Origin: Fragilaria radians
Lineage: Eukaryota > Bacillariophyta > Fragilariophyceae > Fragilariales > Fragilariaceae
Length of the DNA: 64,000 bases
NCBI GenBank assembly: GCA_900642245.1
Contig: CAAAJI010000001.1
Span: forward strand, 130,699 to 194,698
Reading direction: 5' to 3'
Below, piece after piece: positions 56,911-64,000 of the stretch (positions are counted from its first letter, which is position 1; every line of letters starts with the position of its first letter). The position numbers and the translations under genes were made by a program. The notes below the pieces were generated by a model. That model saw only the letters and a program-made list of their open reading frames with translations, did not search any database and had not been told where the DNA came from.

Positions 56911-59900
56911 AGAAGAAGGAAGCACGAAACAGCAACAATCCAAGTAATTATAACGGTAGTGGTAACCGACAAAACTATGAGTCACAAGATGTTGTGTTCA
57001 CCGCTACTTCGAAAAATGGAACCCTAAGCGATGATATATGGATTTGTGACAGTGGAGCGTGTGGACACTACTGTAAGTCCACCGAAGGTATGTTCAACAT
57101 GAGTGACATTGATGAGAAGATCACTGTTGGTAATGGCGACAGCATAACGGCAACAAAAGTTGGAAGTCTTAAGCGTCGCGTTGTTCAACTTGATGGATCT
57201 GTTTTGGACATCACAATCAACGAAGTTAAGTATGTTCCTAAGTTATGTGCTAATCTCTTCAGCATCAACAAGGCTATTAAAAATGGATTTAGCCTCAGCA
57301 ACAAAGGTACTTCTATTAGCTTAACAAAGGGATCTGCTTCCATCATTTTTGATAGGGTCATTAACACTATGAGCGGAACCATTTTGGGCATTAAAATGAT
57401 TGGTAATGAGCCCCCTTTTGCCTATGTCGCTCAAGGCAATATTAATTCGGTTAATGCAATCGATATTAATAAAATTCATGAAATGATTGGACATTGTGGA
57501 ACAGACAGTTTGAAAAGGACCGCAACAATTCACGGTTTAAAGTTGAAAGGTGAAATCAAGGTCTGTGAAGATTGTGCAGTGGCAAAGGCAAGGCAGAAAA
57601 ACGTTAATCAAGACTGGAAGGAAGGAAGTCAAGCACCTGGTGAAAGAGTTTATTTAGATATAAGCTCTATTAGAGACAAAAGTTATGGTGGTTCTCACTT
57701 CTGGGTTTTAATAGTAGATGACTACACAGATTATTGTTGGAGCATATTTTTGAAGACAAAAGGGGACCTTAAAGTCAAGGTAATGACTTTACTTACGGAC
57801 TTGAAGATAGCTGGTGTCGAAGTTAAGATCATTAGATGCGATGATTCAGGAGAGAATAAGGCATTACATGAAGAGTGTCGATCCAAAGGTTACGGTATTA
57901 AGTTTGAGTTTTCTGGACCTAGAACTCCTCAGCGTAATGGTAAGGTTGAAAGAAAGTTTCAAACCTTCTTTGGGAGAATTAGAGCTATGTTGAATGGCGC
58001 TGAATTAAAGGATGACCTCAGATCGGGCGTTTGGGCGGAGTGTGCCATGACAGTTACCTTTTTATCTAATATAACTTCTGTCAAGAATCAAGAAGGTTGT
58101 CCTCATCAACTACTATTTGGATGTAAACCTAAACTACCAGCAAGTTTAAGGTCTTTTGGTGAAATTGGTGTTGTTACTACCAAGGATAAAATTCAGGGCA
58201 AGTTGAAGAATAGAGGGACTCCCTGTATGTTCGTTGGCTACTCCGGACATCATGCTCATGATGTCTACAGAATGCTTAATTTTGAAACGGAAATGATTAT
58301 CAATTCGCGGGATATCATTTGGTTAAATCAAGTCCATAAAGAATGGATTCTAAAGAAACCTAACAATCAACCAAACTATGATGACGATGATGACGTGGAG
58401 TTGATGATTCAGTCAGTTAATAAGGACCAAAACGCTCCTGAAGATGTGATAGACCATGATGAATTAAAAAGGATTAAACTTTACAAGCAGATGCGTCGCT
58501 TGGAGAGCAGCTTTAACCCAGATGCAACACAAATGGTTGAGCAGTTCGAGCAAGGAAGGGAAATTCTTTTTGATCAGGCAAGTGTTGCGTTGTTTAATGG
58601 CAGAATAATCAATGAAGAACCTACCACTTTTAATCAAGCATGGAATCACGAAGATTCTAAGGTTAGAGAAAATTGGCAAGCAGCGATTAACAAAGAATTT
58701 GATGAGATGAATAAGAAGAAAGTGTGGGAAATTATCAAAAAGGAAGATATCCCAAAGAATCGAAGAACTATTAAATGCAAATGGATCTTTAAGATCAAGA
58801 GGAATGGAGTCTTTAGAACAAGGTTAGTTGCTTGCGGTTACAGTCAAATTCCTGGAATTGACTTTAACGAAAGTTTTGCCCCGGTTATCAACAACATTAG
58901 TATTCAAATTATGTTGATTCCAAAACTAATTTGGAACCTAAAGGCATGTATAGTTGATGTAGAGACGGCCTTCCTACATGGAGAATTACAGGAGGAAATC
59001 TACATGAATATTCCTGAAGGTATGAATGCTAATCCTAATGATTGTTTATTACTAACTAAGACGATCTATGGACTTGTCCAAAGTGCAAGAGAATTTTATA
59101 AAAAGTTAATTTCCGTTCTCAAATTGATTGGATTTAAGGAAAACAAGTCTGAGCCGTGTTTATTGTCAAAATGGAGCTAGAACGACATTCTAATCATTGG
59201 GATCTATGTTGATGACTGCTTGGTGATTGGGAAGGAACCCCGGATTAATCAGTTGATTGTTGAGTTAAAGGAGAATGGATTCAACTTAAAGATCGAAAAT
59301 AATCTTAAGGATTATTTAAGCTGTCGCGTGATCGAGGACGAAGATATGAATCGAATTTTAATCTTCCAACCCCATTTAATCAACAATTTGCAATCTAAAT
59401 TCGGAAAGGAAGTTGAGAAGAAGAGAGTTTATAAAACTCCTGGGACTCCAAGGTTTAAAATTGTTTGCCCTAGTGATGAGGATGATGCCATTGATGAGAA
59501 TTTGCAAAGCAGATACTGTTCTGGAGTAGGAATGCTTCTTTATCTCACAAAATATTCTCGACCTGATGTATGCAATGTGGTTAGAGAACTGTCTAAATGT
59601 ATGGACAAGGCAACAATGGGCACTTATCTTGAGATGTTGCAAGTGATTAAATTTGTAATTGATACCAAAAATTTTGGTCTCGGAGTTCAACCCGAAAGAA
59701 AACTCAAAAATTGGAGTCTCCGCGTATTTTGTGATAGCGATTGTGCGGGAGATTCTGAGACTAGAATCAGTGTGACCGGTTTCATTGTCTACTTAATGAA
59801 TGTTCCTGTTTGCTGGAGATCAAAGGCTCAAAGAGGTGTGACTCTTTCGAGTAGTGAGGCAGAATATGTCGCCATATCAGAGGCAGTAAAGGAAATCAAA

Positions 59901-60200
59901 TTCATCTATTACTTACTGCAAGGGATTGGAATTGATATTGAACTTCCAATTATTGTGAAGACCGACAATATTGGTGCGATGTTTATGGCGCAAAATTCCT
60001 CATCTGGCGTGAGAACTCGTCATGTAGATACTAGGTATCACTACATCCGTGAGAATGTGGAAGATGGAATCATCAAAATCGAATTTGTCAAGTCCATGGA
60101 AAATGATTCCGATATTTTTACGAAGAACGTCACTCAAGAGATTTATGAGAAACACGTACAGAATTTTTTAGAAGATACTACTGGTGAGTACAATGACTGA
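56841..60200 (+). pseudogene. pol: Pol polyprotein (protease, integrase, RT, RNase H), interrupted by an amber codon
   Basis: The Pol frame opens after TAA 56838-56840. Protease DSGA near 57047. Integrase zinc finger with IHEMIGHC and CEDC (57470-57575), catalytic core with YLDISS, CDDSGEN and NGKVERK (57650-57950). GH-like domain around 58200-58320. An acidic linker. RT from about 58670 with CKWIFKIKRNGVFRTRLVAC, VETAFLHG, IYGLVQSAREFYKKL and YVDD. RNase H with FCDSDCAGDSETRISVTGFI, TLSSSEAEYVA, DNIGAMF and DIFTKN. The only interruption after the opening is TAG at 59178-59180, eight codons before YVDD. With the Gag frame lying +1, the element as assembled cannot give a continuous Gag-Pol protein. 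Confidence 0.88.
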
Positions 60201-60220
60201 ACGTTTCAGTATAGGAAGGG

Positions 60221-60446
60221 TATTGGAATTTGGAGTTATCCCTTACGTTCAGTTATATACATGTTTGTTTATGGTTATCCATTAGGGATATTTATATTTA
60301 TTCTGTGAGAACAGCAGTGAGAACTTCATTGTTTTAGCGATAGTTTAAGTGAAGTATTTTAGTGATTACAACTTTAATTTGAACATCCTTTGAAGCTTCT
60401 CTTCTATCTTTGTAGTCGTTCTTTGTTTTTAGACGACATTTCAACA
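60221..60446 (+). repeat. 3' LTR of the 55.5-60.4 kb Copia element
   Basis: 226 bp from TATTGGAATTTGGAGTTATC to GACATTTCAACA, then TTCATT (60447-60452). Its first 22 bases equal the stub of the 5' LTR before the gap. Directly preceded by the purine tract AGGAAGGG. Confidence 0.88.
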
Positions 60447-60949
60447 TTCATTGATATGTATATTTTAAATTTGCTATTATCAACTAATTTTCAATGAACT
60501 ACTAACCTATTTTGATCAATAAACAAATACTAAAACACAATTCTTTGTCAAAATTCTTCCGGTAAATTCATTACACAACAGGAAAAGCATCATCCATATG
60601 ACTGGACCTATCAAATTATTACAGTTAGTGTAACAAGGTGAAATGAGTAATTTCTTATCCCATTAAACGAGAACTGGGCGGAAGAATTGTGTTATATTCG
60701 ACAATCCTAAAAGGTTTTGCTTCAAAATTATTGCTAAGCCCATCGAAATTATCTAGAAAGAGATTAATTCAAGCAATGTTATAAAAGGCAAGTATTAAAA
60801 GATTACCGTCAATATGATGGATGTATTGGAGGCACTATAGGAACCATTCAATCATTTGAATAATGATACGAGAAATGGAGTGAGAGTTTGGAAGAAGATT
60901 GCAGTCGCACATGTATCCAAAACAAATGGGCGGTCAGCATGAAACATTT
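60447..60949. other. AT-rich spacer
   Basis: No coding frame or repeat recognised between the Copia element and the next relic. Confidence 0.4.
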
Positions 60950-62092
60950 TGAATTTTCCAACTAAGCTAGCGGACTGTGGGTACAATAAAGTACCTAGAA
61001 TTGATTAGATCTTTTGCTGCTCTGATGTGATCCTTTGGGTTCTGTTGATTACTATGCTGCAATGGAATTTGGAGGGAATGGCAGTTAACATCAAAAGCAC
61101 ATTTTTGCATGGCTACCTTAATGAAACAATCAACATATAAACTCCCAAAGGTATGGAAGCAGAGAAAAATTAATGTCCTAAATATTTCACTGCTGTGGCC
61201 TAGCTCACTCAGATTGTGGATTTCTACAAGAAGCTAGCTGTGATTTGAAGTCATTTCTGTTGGTCCGGCTTAATGTTTAAACATTCTGGCTATAAAGTTA
61301 TAACGCGTGCACTCTACGTTGATGCATGTTTAAATTAGTACGAAACTTTGGATTGATGACAGTGATCATTCTTGAAGTAAATCATCATTTGAGTTGCAAG
61401 GTTTTGTGGATGCAGAAAAAGAAGCAACATTTGCGATGCAACCCTATCAAATAAAAGGCTTGGGAGAAACATTTACGGGAGAAGTTGAGGATTTAGTTCT
61501 ACCGTTACCCCGACAAACAACGTTTTAAATTGTAAAACCAAATGTTGAAATACAAATGATTGATGTTCGAGTGCAATCTAAATATAGATCTAATTTGGGT
61601 ATTCGATTGTTTCTTATCAGGTATTGGAGGATGCTAATTTGGCTGCTGACAAAGAAATGTTAAGAGTGGTGAAATTTTTTATTGACAAAAAAGCGTGTTA
61701 TTTGAAAAATCCAAAACGCGAAGGTTGAAGAGCGGGATTTGGAAATTCATTTCAATAGCAATTGGGCCGGCAATGCTGAGACAAGAATACGTATGACATT
61801 TATTGTTATATAGTTTGGAATAGTTGTTGGGGGTCAAAAGGTCAGCGGGGAGTAACAGTGTCAAATAGCGAAGGTGAATTTGTCGCGATGCCAGAGGCAA
61901 TAAAGTAGAAACGCATTGTTTGCTATCTGTTGAAGGTCATGGGTGTTGAAGTCCATTTATTCGTTGTATTTAGACGTGATGAAGTTGGCGCAATTTCTAT
62001 GGCTCAAAACTCATGTTTACAAAAAATATGTAAGTAAACTCCTAAAAGAAATTGAAGTTGATTCAAAGATTGAATATCGGGGATAGGAAGGG
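60950..62092 (+). mobile_element. Degenerate relic of the same Copia family (RT to RNase H, with polypurine tract)
   Basis: Read with frame changes, the plus strand gives AVNIKSTFLHGYLNETINI (about 61083-61138), YVDA in the ALYVDACLN region (about 61310-61335), and RNase H pieces including DLEIHFNSNWAGNAETRIR (about 61735-61795). Each aligns with VETAFLHGELQEEIYM, YVDDC and DSDCAGDSETRIS of the 55.5-60.4 kb element. The end carries GGATAGGAAGGG (62081-62092), identical over AGGAAGGG to that element's polypurine tract, followed by TATTCGAGTG, the expected LTR start. Many stops; inactive. Confidence 0.8.
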
Positions 62093-63070
62093 TATTCGAG
62101 TGGATCACCAATACTCGGTTTGTTGTTTTGTGAAGAGACGCCATTGATTTAAGTCATGACGCGTTGTTCACCTGAGACCAGTTACGAGAACCTGAAGCTA
62201 AATTTAGAACTAGGAGTATTAATTAACTATTGTTTTATAGAGTGAAAATGATATCCATGCCATCCGATTCGCAGCAAATATTCTGATACCTTTACGTTGA
62301 GAAAGCATCATGATTTTCATAGGAGCTCCTAAATGGAATACACCAGACATGCAGGTGTATAACTTTTACCACTCAAGAATGGAACGTCTCTAGTACTCCA
62401 CCATATATATACATGTTGTTGTGTGAAGACTCAGCATCACCTTTGGGAAAACAATGTAAATCGCACTGGTATACCACAGTTAGACTGAGGCAATGCACTA
62501 TAAAATTTAGATAAATTCATTCGTGTACGGGCCGTCATTTTATAACAAATAAAATCCTCGGAATTCAAATCCATCTAAATATTTTAAAGGATTTTTCGCA
62601 TCGATAGCCATCATAATGTTCTTATGATATGATTTTTGTCCGGGATCTCCTTGGAAATTGTTATGGAAAAAATTCGACCATGGTTTTTCGATAATGTTAT
62701 GAGCAAGGTTGCCCCAGATTTGGGTAATTTAAGATTTAACGAATTGATTCATCAATACTTGCAAGCTAAAGTATCAAAGATAAACTTATAAAGCTACAAA
62801 CGACGTGGCTAAACACTCTACTATGGGTATGAGGCAAGTACATTCATATTCTCACACCATTCATTTCCTCGCACTCATCTACGTAACCTACTATGATTGT
62901 GGATCATATTTGACCAACCCGGATTTTTTTCAACCACTGCTTTGATATCTTGTCAAATCACATTATTTAGGTGTGGTCAAACGTTTCCGGGTCCCTTTCT
63001 TTACACCCTTCGAGAAATTCGGTAGGTAATAAGGTAACAAAGGTTTAAGCTTGTGTAATTCGATTTCATC
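62093..63070. other. Possible LTR remnant then intergenic region
   Basis: Begins where an LTR would start after the relic's polypurine tract (TATTCGAGTGGATCACC), but its end is not found. The rest is AT-rich without a recognised gene; its last part should carry the promoter of the gene at 63071. Confidence 0.45.
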
Positions 63071-63433
63071 ATGAGTGGCGGGAGATACAATCCTATGAAG
63101 CCAGGGAGAAGTATTTCAAGCGTGATCTCCCAAATCTGGATGGCGTCTTTAGTTGGTACAACTATCGTCTCGATTTCATTATATGCAATCACCAGGATTT
63201 CAACTCATGATCCACGAAAAAAGTATAGCCAGCGAATGCTCGAAGAAATCGGAAGTAGTAAACCAATCGATTGGGAACAGCTAAGGCTTGAAATGAAGTA
63301 CATATGGTCAGGTGTGAACCTCGGCAAGCAGCATCAAAGTAAAGTGAAACAGAAATGTAATGAGGAGATCGAATTGGACAATTATCTGCAAAGAAAAGAG
63401 GCTACATTTAATAGTCAAACCTCGGACAAATAA
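63071..63433 (+). CDS. Small single-pass membrane protein of unknown function
   Basis: 120 residues, ATG at 63071. One transmembrane segment (IWMASLVGTTIVSISLYAIT, about 23-42) follows a short basic N-terminus (SGGRYNPMKPGRS). The remaining 78 residues are hydrophilic (DPRKKYSQRMLEEI, DWEQLRLEMKYIWSGVN, and a Lys/Glu-rich tail). Such a short protein with a basic start and one early helix is typical of accessory subunits in the mitochondrial inner membrane, but I recognise no family and the suggestion is inference. It converges with the Tim17-like gene, 123 bp between stop codons. Confidence 0.6.
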   Translation: MSGGRYNPMKPGRSISSVISQIWMASLVGTTIVSISLYAITRISTHDPRKKYSQRMLEEIGSSKPIDWEQLRLEMKYIWSGVNLGKQHQSKVKQKCNEEIELDNYLQRKEATFNSQTSDK

Positions 63434-63556
63434 GGCTATATATAAAGACTAGAGGTTATGTTTCATTTATTGTGCGTTTGAATGCTTTGATAATCGCTCG
63501 TCAATTCCCTTATACAACGAGATGATGATTTTGCAGATACGAAAACCTTCCAAGTA

Positions 63557-63997
63557 TCATTTATTCCAAGTCTTCATCAAGACCTGCACCCCGTCCATGA
63601 TGATTAACATACTTGCATAAGGAACTGATGGACGCAAAGCAGGCTTCGAAAATAATGCCCCCATTGACACCACACCAGAGATGCCAATTTCTGTCCATTC
63701 TCCAGGATTCGCTGCCACCCGGATACCATATCTTACCTAAAATAAAACTAAAGTGAGAATATATTCTCCTTTCGAAATATAATAACATGAATATTTCATT
63801 CAACTTACAACGTGAAAACCTCCAAAGAATGTTCCAAATACCATCGCTGACCTTGTTGTTCCCTGCATAATATACTTCGCTTTGGCAGAATTGGATGCTT
63901 TTTGAAGAAGTGAAGACTCACCAGCAGTTCTCATGCTATCCATAAAGCCAAAGACAGATCCGGTGATAGACCCTATGGTTCCTCCAAACGCTGCCAT
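63557..63997 (-). CDS. Tim17/Tim22/Tim23-like mitochondrial membrane protein, two exons
   Basis: Exon 1 is 63997-63809 and exon 2 is 63736-63557, with a 72-bp intron (GTAAGT donor, TATTTTAG acceptor, phase 0). The product is 122 residues. Splicing selects the frame VRYGIRVAANPGEWTEIGIS, not the longer overlapping frame at 63561-63803. The protein is Gly/Ser/Ala-rich with hydrophobic segments: FGGTIGSITGSVFGFMDSMR (about 4-23), TTRSAMVFGTFFGGFHVVRY (about 48-67), ISGVVSMGALF and SMLIIMDGVQVLM. The GxxxG-rich helices and the FGGFHVVRYGIR block suit the Tim17 family, which includes inner-membrane translocase subunits and complex I-related proteins. Exact member undetermined. ATG lies three bases from the window end, so more N-terminal sequence could exist outside. 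Confidence 0.65.
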
Positions 63998-64000
63998 CTT

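Larger units (their letters stand above)
55549..60446 (+). mobile_element. Nearly complete Ty1/Copia retrotransposon, gap in 5' part, two coding lesions
   Basis: The 5' LTR start TATTGGAATTTGGAGTTATC (55549) is followed within 22 bases by the gap. The 3' LTR is 60221-60446, preceded by the polypurine tract AGGAAGGG. TTCATT flanks both sides as a 6-bp target duplication. Gag reads from the gap to TGA at 56908. Its CCHC knuckle CRNCGQLGHKSFQC (56761-56802) is in frame, while a second knuckle CSYCRKTGHDKKNC (56859-56900) is in the Pol frame, -1 relative to Gag. Pol runs to 60200: protease WICDSGA (about 57040), integrase HHCC and DDE (57470-57960, ending NGKVERK), RT with EIYMNIPEGM and YVDD (59205-59216), RNase H with the SSSEAEYVA and HVDTRYHYIRE motifs. 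One TAG (59178-59180) interrupts RT. Most catalytic motifs intact, so a young insertion. Confidence 0.93.

Noticed and set aside
59178..59180. Reassigned TAG codon (alternative genetic code)
   Set aside because: Host genes in the window, such as the ankyrin and AlkB-like genes, are fully explained with the standard code; one amber codon in a retroelement is simplest as a mutation.
63561..63803. 80-codon minus-strand frame at the right end
   Set aside because: It is out of frame with exon 2 of the spliced Tim17-like gene, whose frame gives the better protein.
1..64000. CRISPR arrays, bacterial operons, defence islands or replication origins
   Set aside because: Spliced genes and plastid presequences show a eukaryotic nuclear region; the repeats present are coding, satellite or LTR repeats without a repeat-spacer pattern.

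Overview
This is AT-rich nuclear DNA from a eukaryote with short GT-AG introns (66-117 bp). It most likely comes from a diatom or a close stramenopile relative. Two unrelated predicted proteins (5253-6854 and 10110-10643) begin with a signal peptide followed by an A-F cleavage motif, the usual plastid-import signature of algae with secondary red plastids. The Ty1/Copia elements have coding layouts familiar from diatom genomes. No species is claimed.

Layout. 1-2288 (minus): spliced gene made of 405-bp coding repeats, running off the window edge. 3565-4806 (plus): spliced triose-phosphate-transporter-like membrane protein. 5253-6854 (minus): plastid-targeted MFS anion/phosphate-transporter-like protein. 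6855-10109: gene-poor. 10110-10643 (plus): small plastid-targeted protein of unknown function. 10757-11614 (minus): ADAT3-like tRNA deaminase subunit that lacks the usual zinc cysteines. 11742-12800: two-level tandem repeat. 12924-14315 (minus): multispanning PqiA-like membrane protein. 16005-17795 (plus): ankyrin-repeat protein. 18936-20273 (plus): RING-PDZ protein with a 19-nt first exon. 20274-24640: gene-poor, one small ORF.

24640-39005 is an island of broken Ty1/Copia elements: antisense and sense relics, a Gag/RT deletion derivative, and a two-LTR element (34452-38839) inserted into an older antisense RT fragment. 39979-53774 (minus) is one four-exon gene for a predicted 4520-residue protein: SH3, low-complexity region, SF2-helicase-like ATPase core of the DUF3638/DUF3645 type, EF-hand pair, VPS62/VPS13-like C-terminus. 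54180-54932 (minus) is an AlkB-type dioxygenase. 55549-60446 is a nearly complete Copia element interrupted by an assembly gap (55571-56503), followed by a relic of the same family. The right end holds a small membrane protein and a spliced Tim17-like gene.

The host genes look like unrelated housekeeping functions (plastid transport, tRNA modification, alkylation repair, mitochondrial membrane, ubiquitin or scaffold proteins), not an operon or one pathway. The strongest leads are the giant multidomain protein, the ADAT3-like protein without its cysteines, the in-frame coding repeat array, and a Copia family whose LTRs run TA...CA with exact 6-bp target duplications in both delimitable copies.
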